Shown here in pieces: positions 38,334-50,200 of a stretch of DNA of 64,000 nt. Position numbers and translations under genes: made by a program. The stretch lies in NCBI GenBank assembly GCA_947579665.1, contig OX388347.1, positions 19,832,562 to 19,896,561 on the forward strand, in the 5' to 3' direction. The stretch comes from Sympetrum striolatum. Taxonomy: Eukaryota > Arthropoda > Insecta > Odonata > Libellulidae. Below the pieces are notes generated by a model. It worked only from the letters and a program-made list of their open reading frames with translations, had not been told where the DNA came from and ran no database searches. The stretch's first letter is position 1. Every line of letters begins with the position of its first letter.

Positions 38334-40010
38334 GGTATAATTATTGTTGATACTAAATAAGCATTCGTTTTGCGCTATCATTGCAAATAAGCGAGATATA
38401 AGCGTTTGAAAATTTGAAAAATCGCAAATTTAAAATTGCTCAAAATCGATCCCCATTAATTCTGGTGGTAGGTATAATTATTGTTGATACTAAATAAGCA
38501 TTCGTTTTGCGCTATCATTGCAAATAAGAGAGATATAAGCGTTTGAAAATTTGAAAAATCGCAAATTTAAAACTGCTCAAAATCGATCCCCATTAATTCT
38601 GGTGGTAGGTATAATTATTGTTGATACTAAATAAGCATTCGTTTTGCGCTATCATTGCAAATAAGCGAGATATAAGCGTTTGAAAATTTGAAAAATCGCA
38701 AATTTAAAATTGCTCAAAATCGATCCCCATTAATTCTGGTGGTATGTATAATTATTGTTGATACTAAATAAGCATTCGTTTTGCGCTATCATTGCAAATA
38801 AGCGAGATATAAGCGTTTGAAAATGTGAAAAATCGCAAATTTAAAATTGCTCAAAATCGATCCCCATTAATTCTGGTGGTAGGTATAATTATTGTTGATA
38901 CTAAAAAAGCATTCGTTTTGCGCTATCATTGCAAATAAGCGAGATATAAGCGTTTGAAAATTTGAAAAATCGCAAATTTAAAATTGCTCAAAATCGATCC
39001 CCATTAATTCTGGTGGTAGGTATAATTATTGTTGATACTAAATAAGTATTCGTTTTGCGCTATCATTGCAAATAAGCGAGATATAAGCGTTTGAAAATTT
39101 GAAAAATCGCAAATTTAAAATTGCTCAAAATCGATCCCCATTAATTCTGGTGGTAGGTATAATTATTGTTGATACTAAATAAGCATTCGTTTTGCGCTAT
39201 CATTGCAAATAAGCGAGATATAAGCGTTTGAAAATTTGAAAAATCGCAAATTTAAAATTTCTCAAAATCGATCCCCATTAATTCTGGTGGTAGGTATAAT
39301 TATTGTTGATACTAAATAAGCATTCGTATTGCACTATCATTGCAAATAAGCGAGATATAAGCGTTTGAAAATTTGAAAAATCGCAAATTAAAAATTGCTC
39401 AAAATCGATCCCCATTAATTCTGGTGGTAGGTATAATTATTGTTGATACTAAATAAGCATTCGTTTTGCGCTATCATTGCAAATAAGCGAGATATAAGCG
39501 ATTGAAAATTTGAAAAATTGCAAATTTAAAATTGCTCAAAATCGATCCTCATTAATTCTGGTGGTAGATATAATTATTGTTGATACTAAATAAGCATTCG
39601 TTTTGCGCTATCATTGCAAATAAGCGAGATATAAGCGTTTGAAAATTTGAAAAATCGCAAATTTAAAATTGCTCAAAATCGATCCCCATTAATTCTGGTG
39701 GTAGGTATAATTATTGTTGATACTAAATAAGCATTCGTTTTGCGCTATCATTGCAAATAAGCGAGATATAAGCGTTTGAAAATTTGAAAAATCGCAAATT
39801 TAAAATTGCTCAAAATCGATCCATATTAATTCTGGTGGTAGGTATAATTATTGTTGATACTAAATAAGCATTCGTTATGCGCTATCTTTGCAAATAAGCG
39901 AGATATAAGCGTTTGAAAATTTGAAAAATCGCAAATTTAAAATTGCTCAAAATCGATCCCCATTAATTCTGGTGGTAGGTATAATTATTGTTGATACTAA
40001 ATAAGCATTC

Positions 40011-40500
40011 GTTTTTCGCTATCATTGCAAATAAGCGAGATATAAGCGTTTGAAAATTTGAAAAATCGCAAATTTAAAATTGCTCAAAATCGATCCCCAT
40101 TAATTCTGGTGGTAGGTATAATTATTGTTGATACTAAATAAGCATTCGTTTTGCGCTATCATTGCAAAATAGGGAGATATAAGCGTTTGAAAATTTGAAA
40201 AATTGCAAATTTAAAATTGCTCAAAATCGATCCTTATTAATTCTGGTGGTAGGTATAATTATTGTTGATACTAAATAAGCATTCGTTTTGCGCTATCATT
40301 GCAAATAAGCGAGATATAAGCGTTTGAAAATTTGAAAAATCGCAAATTTAAAATTGCTCAAAATCGATCCCCATTAATTCTGGTGGTGGGTATAATTATT
40401 GTTGATACTAAATAAGCATTCGTTTTGCGCTATCATTGCAAATAAGCGAGATATAAGCGTTTGAAAATTTGAAAAATCGCAAATTTTAAATTGCTCAAAA
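40011..40500 (+). repeat. 24-monomer-spaced duplication across the end of copy A, first copy
   Basis: GTTTTTCGC (40011), GCAAAATAGGG (about 40165), GATCCTTATT and an AAATTTTAAATTGC monomer recur in order 3288 bp on. This is the same 24-monomer spacing as the 27125/30413 pair. Confidence 0.7.
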
Positions 40501-41191
40501 TCGATCCCCATCAATTCTGGTGGTAGGTATAATTATTGTTGATACTAAATAAGCATTCGTTCTGCGCTATCATTGCAAATAAGCGAGATATAAGCGTTTG
40601 AAAATTTGAAAAATCGCAAATTTAAAATTGCTCAAAATCGATGCCCATTAATTCTGGTGGTAGGTATAATTATTGTTGATACTAAATAAGCATTCGTTTT
40701 GCGCTATCATTGCAAATAAGCGAGATATAAGCGTTTGAAAATTTGAAAAATCGCAAATTTAAAATTGCTCAAAATCGATCCCCATTAATTCTGGTGGTAG
40801 GTATAATTATTGTTGATACTAAATAAGCATTCGTTTTGCGCTATCATTGCAAATAAGCGAGATATAAGCGTTTGAAAATTTGAAAAATCGCAAATTTAAA
40901 ATTGCTCAAAATCGATCCCCATTAATTCTGGTGGTGGGTATAATTATTGTTGATACTAAATAAGCATTCGTTTTGCGCTATCATTGCAAATAAGCGAGAT
41001 ATAAGCGTTTGAAAATTTGAAAAATCGCAAATTTTAAATTGCTCAAAATCGATCCCCATCAATTCTGGTGGTAGGTATAATTATTGTTGATACTAAATAA
41101 GCATTCGTTCTGCGCTATCATTGCAAATAAGCGAGATATAAGCGTTTGAAAATTTGAAAAATCGCAAATTTAAAATTGCTCAAAATCGATG
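40385..41191 (+). repeat. Four-monomer tandem duplication (548-bp period) in copy A
   Basis: The ordered markers GGTGGGTATA, then CATCAATTC with AAATTTTAAATTGC, then CGTTCTGCGC, then GATGCCCATT occur from 40385 and restart at 40933, 548 bp later. GATGCCC is at about 40640 and 41188. The second unit is complete only to its last marker; plain monomers follow. Confidence 0.9.
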
Positions 41192-41373
41192 CCCATTAAT
41201 TCTGGTGGTAGGTATAATTATTGTTGATACTAAATAAGCATTCGTTTTGCGCTATCATTGCAAATAAGCGAGATATAAGCGTTTGAAAATTTGAAAAATC
41301 GCAAATTTAAAATTGCTCAAAATCGATCCCCATTAATTCTGGTGGTAGGTATAATTATTGTTGATACTAAATA

Positions 41374-44234
41374 AGCATTCGTTTTGCGCTATCATTGCAA
41401 ATAAGCGAGATATAAGCGTTTGAAAATTTGAAAAATCGCAAATTTAAAATTGCTCAAAATCGATCCCCATTAATTCTGGTGGTAGGTATAATTATTGTTG
41501 ATACTAAATAAGCATTCGCTTTGCGCTATCATTGCAAATAAGCGAGATATAAGCGTTTGAAAATTTGAAAAATCGCAAATTTAGAATTGCTCAAAATCGA
41601 TCCCCATTAATTCTGGTGGTAGGTATAATTATTGTTGATACTAAATAAGCATTCGTTTTGCGCTATCATTGCAAATAAGCGAGATATAAGCGTTTGAAAA
41701 TTTGAAAAATCGCAAATTTAAAATTGCTCAAAATCGATCCCCATTAATTCTGGTGGTAGGTATAATTATTGTTGATACTAAATAAGCATTCGTTTTGCGC
41801 TATCATTGCAAATAAGCGAGATATAAGCGTTTGAAAATTTGAAAAATCGCAAATTTAAAATTGCTCAAAATCGATCCCCATTAATTCTGGTGGCAGGTAT
41901 AATTATTGTTGATACTAAATAAGCATTCGTTTTGCGCTATCATTGCAAATAAGCGAGATATAAGCGTTTGAAAATTTGAAAAATCGCAAATTTAAAATTG
42001 CTCAAAATCGATCCCCATTAATTCTGGTGGTAGGTATAATTATTGATGATACTAAATAAGCATTCGTTTTGCGCTATCATTGCAAATAAGCGAGATATAA
42101 GCGTTTGAAAATTTGAAAAATCGCAAATTTAAAATTGCTCAAAATCGATCCCCATTAATTCTGGTGGTAGGTATAATTATTGTTGATACTATATAAGCAT
42201 TCGTTTTGCGCTATCATTGCAAATAAGCGAGATATAAGCGTTTGAAAATTTGAAAAATCGCAAATTTAAAATTGCTCAAAATCGATCCCCATTAATTCTG
42301 GTGGTAGGTATAATTATTGTTGATACTAAATAAGCATTCGTTTTGCGCTATCATTGCAAATAAGCGAGATATAAGCGTTTGAAAATTTGAAAAATCGCAA
42401 ATTTAAAATTGCTCAAAATCGATCCCCATTAATTCTGGTGGTAGGTATAATTATTGTTGATACTAAATAAGCATTCGTTTTAAGCTATCATTGCAAATAA
42501 GCGAGATATAAGCGTTTGAAAATTTGAAAAATCGCAAATTTAAAATTGCTCAAAATCGATCCCCATTAATTCTGGTGGTAGGTATAATTATTGTTGATAC
42601 TAAATAAGCATTCGTTTTGCGCTATCATTGCAAATAAGCGAGATATAAGCGTTTGAAAATTTGAATAATCGCAAATTTAAAATTGCTCAAAATCGATCCC
42701 CATTAATTCTGGTGGTAGGTATAATTATTGTTGATACTAAATAAGCATTCGTTTTGCGCTATCATTGCAAATAAGCGAGATATAAGCGTTTGAAAATTTG
42801 AAAAATCGCAAATTTAAAATTACTCAAAATCGATCCCCATTAATTCTGGTGGTAGGTATAATTATTGTTGATACTAAATAAGCATTCGTTTAGCGCTATC
42901 ATTGCAAATAAGCGAGATATAAGCGTTTGAAAATGTGAAAAATCGCAAATTTAAAATTGCTCAAAATCGATCCCCATTAATTCTGGTGGTAGGTATAATT
43001 ATTGTTGATACTAAATAAGCATTCGTCTTTCACTATCATTGCAAATAAGCGAGATATAAGCGTTTGAAAATTTGAAAAATCGCAAATTTAAAATTGCTCA
43101 AAATCGATCCCCATTAATTCTGGTGGTAGGTATAATTATTGTTGATACTAAATAAGCATTCGTTTTGCGCTATCATTGCAAATAAGCGAGATATAAGCGT
43201 TTGAAAATTTGAAAAATCGCAAATTTAAAATTGCTCAAAATCGATCCCCATTAATTCTGGTGGTAGGTATAATTATTGTTGATACTAAATAAGCATTCGT
43301 TTTTCGCTATCATTGCAAATAAGCGAGATATAAGCGTTTGAAAATTTGAAAAATCGCAAATTTAAAATTGCTCAAAATCGATCCCCATTAATTCTGGTGG
43401 TAGGTATAATTATTGTTGATACTAAATAAGCATTCGTTTTGCGCTATCATTGCAAAATAGGGAGATATTAGCGATTGAAAATTTGAAAAATTGCAAATTT
43501 AAAATTGCTCAAAATCGATCCTTACTAATTCTGGTGGTAGGTATAATTATTGTTGATACTAAATAAGCATTCGTTTTGCGCTATCATTGCAAATAAGCGA
43601 GATATAAGCGTTTGAAAATTTGAAAAATCGCAAATTTAAAATTGCTCAAAATCGATCCCCATTAATTCTGGTGGTAGGTATAATTATTGTTGATACTAAA
43701 TAAGCATTCGTTTTGCGCTATCATTGCAAATAAGCGAGATATAAGCGTTTGAAAATTTGAAAAATCGCAAAGTTTAAATTGCTCAAAATCGATCCCCATT
43801 AATTCTGGTGGTAGGTATAATTATTGTTGATACTAAATAAGCATTCGTTTTGCGCTATCATTGCAAATAAGCGAGATATAAGCGTTTGAAAATTTGAAAA
43901 ATCGCAAATTAAAAATTGCTCAAAATCGGTCCCCATTAATTCTGGTGGTAGGTATAATTATTGTTGATACTAAATAAGCATTCGTTTTGCGCTATCATTG
44001 CAAATAAGCGAGATATAAGCGTTTGAAAATTTGAAAAATCGCAAATATAAAATTGCTCAAAATCGATCCCCATTAAATCTGGGGGTAGGTATAATTATTG
44101 TTGATACTAAATAAGCATTCGTTTTTCGCTATCATTGCAAATAAGCGAGATATAAGCGTTTGAAAATTTGAAAAATCGCAAATTTAAAATTGCTCAAAAT
44201 CGATCCCCATTAATTCTGGTGGTAGGTATAATTA
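41374..44234 (+). repeat. Spacer between copies A and B, about 21 monomers with private variants
   Basis: Ordinary 137-bp monomers whose substitutions mostly have no counterpart in either sister copy: TTCGCTTTGCG (41516), TTTAGAATTG, GGTGGCAGG (about 41890), ATTGATGATAC, ACTATATAAGC, GTTTTAAGC, TTGAATAATC, GTTTAGCGC, AAAATGTGAAA, and CGTCTTTCACTATC (about 43024). The last 250 bp carry AATCTGGGGG with GTTTTTCGC, as at 32431 and 50515. No gene is present. Confidence 0.75.
43299..43790 (+). repeat. 24-monomer-spaced duplication, second copy, in the A/B spacer
   Basis: Counterpart of 40011-40500, with extra changes: GAGATATTAGCGATTG, GATCCTTACTAATTC and CGCAAAGTTTAAATTG. The GCAAAATAGGG monomer type is thus present in the spacer as well as in both sister copies. 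Confidence 0.7.
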
Positions 44235-47200
44235 TTGTCGATACTAAATAAGCATTCGTTTTGCGCTATCATTGCAAATAAGCGAGATATAAGCGTTTGA
44301 AAATTTGAAAAATCGCAAATTTAAAATTGCTCAAAATCGATCCTTATTAATTCTGGTGGTAGGTATAATTATTGTTGATACTAAATAAGCATTCGTTTTG
44401 CGCTATCATTGCAAATAAGCGAGATATAAGCGTTTGAAAATTTGAAAAATCGCAAATTTAAAATTGCTCAAAATCGATCCCCATTAATTCTGGTGGTAGG
44501 TATAATTATTGTTGATACTAAATAAGCATTCGTTTTGCGCTATCATTGCAAATAAGCGAGATATAAGCGTTTGAAAATTTGAAAAATCGCAAATTTAAAA
44601 TTGCTCAAAATCGATCCCCATTAATTCTGGTGGTAGGTATAATTATTGTTGATACTAAATAAGCATTCGTTTTGCGCTATCATTGCAAATAAGCGAGATA
44701 TAAGCGTTTGAAAATTTGAAAAATCGCAAATATAAAATTGCTCAAAATCGATCCCCATTAATTCTGGTGGTAGGTATAATTATTGTTGATACTAAATAAG
44801 CATTCGTTTTGCGCTATCATTGCAAATAAGCGAGATATAAGCGTTTGAAAATTTGAAAAATCGCAAATTTAAAATTGCTCAAAATCGATCCCCATTAATT
44901 CTGGTGGTAGGTATAATTATTGTTGATACTAAATAAGCATTCGTTTTGCGCTATCATTGCAAATAAGCGAGATATAAGCGTTTGAAAATTTGAAAAATCG
45001 CAAATTTAAAATTGCTCAAAATCGATCCCCATTAATTCTGGTGGTAGGTATAATTATTGTTGATACTAAATAAGCATTCGTTTTGCGCTATCATTGCAAA
45101 TAAGCGAGATATAAGCGTTTGAAAATTTGAAAAATCGCAAATTTAAAATTGCTCAAAATCGATCTTAATTAATTCTGGTGGTAGGTATAATTATTGTTGA
45201 TACTAAATAAGCATTCGTTTTGCGCTATCATTGCAAATAAGCGAGATATAAGCGTTTGAAAATTTGAAAAATCGCAAATTTAAAATTGCTCAAAATCGAT
45301 CCCCATTAATTCTGGTGGTAGGTATAATTATTGTTGATACTAAATAAGTATTCGTTTTGCGCTATCATTGCAAATAAGCGAGATATAAGCGTTTGAAAAT
45401 TTGAAAAATCGCAAATTTAAAATTGCTCAAAATCGATCCCCATTAATTCTGGTGGTAGGTATAATTATTGTTGATACTAAATAAGCATTCGTTTTGCGCT
45501 ATCATTGCAAATAAGCGAGATATAAGCGTTTGAAAATTTGAAAAATCGCAAATTTAAAATTGCTCAAAATCGATCCTTATTAATTCTGGTGGTAGGTATA
45601 ATTATCGTTGATACTAAATTAGCATTCGTTTTTCGCTATCATTGCAAATAAGTGAGATATAAGCGTTTGAAAATTTGAAAAATCGCAAAATTAAAATTGC
45701 TCAAAATCGATCCCCATTAATTCTGGTGGTAGGTATAATTATTGTTGATACTAAATAAGCATTCGTTTTGCGCTATCATTGCAAAATAGGGAGATATAAG
45801 CGATTGAAAATTTGAAAAATTGCAAAATTAAAATTGCTCAAAATCGATCCTTATTAATTCTGGTGGTAGGTATAATTATTGTTGATACTAAATAAGCAAT
45901 CGTTTTGCGCTATCATTGCAAATAAGCGAGATATAAGCGTATGAAAATTTGAAAAATCGCAAATTTAAAATTGCTCAAAATCGATCCCCATTAATTCTGG
46001 TGGTAGGTATAATTATTGTTGATACTAAATAAGCATTCGTTTTGCGCTATCATTGCAAATAAGCGAGATATAAGCGTTTGAAAATTTGAGAAATCGCAAA
46101 TTTAAAATTGCTCAAAATCGATCCCCATTAATTCTGGTGGTAGGTATAATTATTGTTGATACTAAATAAGCATTCGTTTTGCGCTATCATTGCAAATAAG
46201 CGAGATATAAGCGTTTGAAAATTTGAAAAATCGCAAATTTAAAATTGCTCAAAATCGATCCTTATTAATTCTGGTGGTAGGTATAATTATTGTTGATACT
46301 AAATAAGCATTCGTTTTGCGCTATCATTGCAAATAAGCGAGATATAAGCGTTTGAAAATTTGAAAAATCACAAATTTAAAATTGCTCAAAATCGATCCCC
46401 ATTAATTCTGGTGGTAGGTATAATTATTGTTGATACTAAATAAGCATTCGTTTTGCGCTATCATTGCAAATAAGCGAGATATAAGCGTTTGAAAATTTGA
46501 AAAATCGCAAATTTAAAATTGCTCAAAATCGATCCATATTAATTCTGGTGGTAGGTATAATTATTGTTGATACTAAATAAGCATTCGTTTTGCGCTATCA
46601 TTGCAAATAAGCGAGATATAAGCGTTTGAAAATTTGAAAAATCGCAAATTTAAAATTGCTCAAAATCGATCCCCATTAATTCTGGTGGTAGGTATAATTA
46701 TTGTTGATACTAAATAAGCATTCGTTTTGCGCTATCATTGCAAATAAGCGAGATATAAGTTTTTGAAAATTTGAAAAATCGCAAATTTAAAATTGCTCAA
46801 AATCGATCCCCATTAATTCTGGTGGTAGGTATAATTATTGTTGATACTAAATAAGCATTCGTTTTGCGCTATCATTGCAAATAAGCGAGATATAAGCGTT
46901 TGAAAATTTGAAAAATCGCAAATTTAAAATTGCTCAAAATCGATCCCCATTAATTCTGGTGGTAGGTATAATTATTGTTGATACTAAATAAGCATTCGTT
47001 TTGCGCTATCATTGCAAATAAGCGAGATATAAGCGTTAGAAAATTTGAAAAATCGCAAATTTAAAATTGCTCAAAATCGATCCCCATTAATTCTGGTGGT
47101 AGGTATAATTATTGTTGATACTAAATAAGCATTCGTTTTGCGCTATCATTGCGAATAAGCGAGATATAAGCGTTTGAAAATTCGAAAAATCGCAAATTTA

Positions 47201-50200
47201 AAATTGCTCAAAATCGATCCCCATTAATTCTGGTGGTAGGTATAATTATTGTTGATACTAAATAAGCATTCGTTTTGCGCTATCATTGCAAATAAGCGAG
47301 ATATAAGCGTTTGAAAATTTGAAAAATCGCAAATTTAAAATTGCTCAAAATCGATCCCCATTAATTCTGGTGGTAGGTATAATTATTGTTGATACTAAAT
47401 AAGCATTCGTTTTGCGCTATCATTGCAAATAAGCGAGATATAAGAGTTTGAAAATTTGAAAAATCGCAAATTTAAAATTGCTCAAAATCGATCCCCATTA
47501 ATTCTGGTGGTAGGTATAATTATTGTTGATACTAAATAAGCATTCGTTTTGCGCTATCATTGCAAATAAGCGAGATATAAGCGTTTGAATATTTGAAAAA
47601 TCGCAAATTTAAAATTGCTTAAAATCGATCCATATTAATTCTGGTGGTAGGTATAATTATTGTTGATACTAAATAAGCATTCGTTTTGCGCTATCATTGC
47701 AAATAAGCGAGATATAAGCGTTTGAAAATTTGATAAATCGCAAATTTAAAATTGCTCAAAATCGATCCCCATTAATTCTGGTGGTAGGTATAATTATTGT
47801 TGATACTAAATAAGCATTCGTTTTGCGCTATCATTGCAAATAAGCGAGATATAAGCGTTTGAAAATTTGAAAAATCGCAAATTTAAAATTGCTCAAAATC
47901 GATCCCCAATAATTCTGGCGGTAGGTATAATTATTGTTGATACTAAATAAGCATTCGTTTTGCGCTATCATTGCAAATAAGCGAGATATAAGCGTTTGAA
48001 AATTTGAAAAATCGCAAATTTAAAATTGCTCAAAATCGATCCCCATTAATTCTGGTGGTAGGTATAATTATTGTTGATACTAAATAAGTATTCGTTTTGC
48101 GCTATCATTGCAAATAAGCGAGATATAAGCGTTTGAAAATTTGAAAAATCGCAAATTTAAAATTGCTCAAAATCGATCCCCATTAATTCTGGTGGTAGGT
48201 ATAATTATTGTTGATACTAAATAAGCATTCGTTTTGCGCTATCATTGCAAATAAGCGAGATATAAGCGTTTGAAAATTTGAAAAATCGCAAATTTAAAAT
48301 TGCTCAAAATCGATCCTCATTAATTCTGGTGGTAGGTATAATTATCGTTGATACTAAATTAGCATTCGTTTTTCGCTATCATTGCAAATAAGCGAGATAT
48401 AAGCGTTTGAAAATTTGAAAAATCGCAAAATTAAAATTGCTCAAAATCGATCCCCATTAATTCTGGTGGTAGGTATAATTATTGTTGATACTAAATAAGC
48501 ATTCGTTTTGCGCTATCATTGCAAAATAGGGAGATATAAGCGATTGAAAATTTGAAAAATTGCAAAATTAAAATTGCTCAAAATCGATCCTTATTAATTC
48601 TGGTGGTAGGTATAATTATTGTTGATACTAAATAAGCATTCGTTTTGCGCTATCATTGCAAATAAGCGAGATATAAGCGTTTGAAAATTTGAAAAATCGC
48701 AAATTTAAAATTGCTCAAAATCGATCCCCATTAATTCTGGTGGTAGGTATAATTATTGTTGATACTAAATAAGCATTCGTTTTGCGCTATCATTGCAAAT
48801 AAGCGAGATATAAGCGTTTGAAAATTTGAAAAATCGCAAATTTAAAATTGCTCAAAATCGATCCCCATTAATTCTGGTGGTAGGTATAATTATTGTTGAT
48901 ACTAAATAAGTATTCGTTTTGCGCTATCATTGCAAATAAGCGAGATATAAGCGTTTGAAAATTTGAAAAATCGCAAATTTAAAATTGCTCAAAATCGATC
49001 CCCATTAATTCTGGTGGTAGGTATAATTATTGTTGATACTAAATAAGCATTCGTTTTGCGCTATCATTGCAAATAAGCGAGATATAAGCGTTTGAAGATT
49101 TGAAAAATCGCAAATTTAAAATTGCTCAAAATCGATCCCCATTAATTCTGGTGGTAGGTATAATTATTGTTGATACTAAATAAGCATTCGTTTTGCGCTA
49201 TCATTGCAAATAAGAGAGATATAAGCGTTTGAAAATTTGAAAAATCGCAAATTTAAAACTGCTCAAAATCGATCCCCATTAATTCTGGTGGTAGGTATAA
49301 TTATTGTTGATACTAAATAAGCATTCGTTTTGCGCTATCATTGCAAATAAGCGAGATATAAGCGTTTGAAAATTTGAAAAATCGCAAATTTAAAATTGCT
49401 CAAAATCGATCCCCATTAATTCTGGTGGTAGGTATAATTATTGTTGATACTAAATAAGCATTCGTTTTGCGCTATCATTGCAAATAAGCGAGATATAAGC
49501 GTTTGAAAATTTGAAAAATCGCAAATTTAAAATTGCTCAAAATCGATCCCCATTAATTCTGGTGGTAGGTATAATTATTGTTGATACTAAATAAGCATTC
49601 GTTTTGCGCTATCATTGCAAATAAGCGAGATATAAGCGTTTGAAAATTTGAAAAATCGCAAATTTAAAATTGCTCAAAATCGATCCCCATTAATTCTGGT
49701 GGTAGGTATAATTATTGTTGATACTAAATAAGCATTCGTTTTGCGCTATCATTGCAAATAAGCGAGATATAAGCGTTTGAAAATTTGAAAAATCGCAAAT
49801 TTAAAATTGCTCAAAATCGATCCCCATTAATTCTGGTGGTAGGTATAATTATTGTTGATACTAAATAAGCATTCGTTTTGCGCTATCATTGCAAATAAGC
49901 GAGATATAAGCGTTTGAAAATTTGAAAAATCGCAAATTTAAAATTGCTCAAAATCGATCCCCATTAATTCTGGTGGTAGGTATAATTATTGTTGATACTA
50001 AATAAGCATTCGTTTTGCGCTATCATTGCAAATAAGCGAGATATAAGCGTTTGAAAATTTGAAAAATCGCAAATTTAAAATTGCTCAAAATCGATCCCCA
50101 TTAATTCTGGTGGTAGGTATAATTATTGTTGATACTAAATAAGCATTCGTTTTGCGCTATCATTGCAAATAAGCGAGATATAAGCGTTTGAAAATTTGAA

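Larger units (their letters stand above)
26014..41191 (+). repeat. Segmental duplication copy A (about 15.2 kb, 111 monomers)
   Basis: Dozens of ordered rare markers in this stretch recur in 44235-58864. Examples, A then B: TTGTCGATA 26014/44235, GATCTTAATT 26938/45159, GTTAGAAAA 28951/47035, CTGGCGG 30242/47915, GAAGATTTG 31421/49094, AATCTGGGGG 32431/50515, GCGGGATA 32911/50995, AGCTAGATA near 34966/52776, AATAAACATT near 35753/53426, GGTATGTATA 38741/56414, GTTATGCGC near 39875/57548. The offset is always a whole number of monomers: 133 at the left, then 132, 129, 132, 130 and 129. The left edge lies between about 25905 and 26014, the right edge between 41191 and 41373. Confidence 0.93.
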
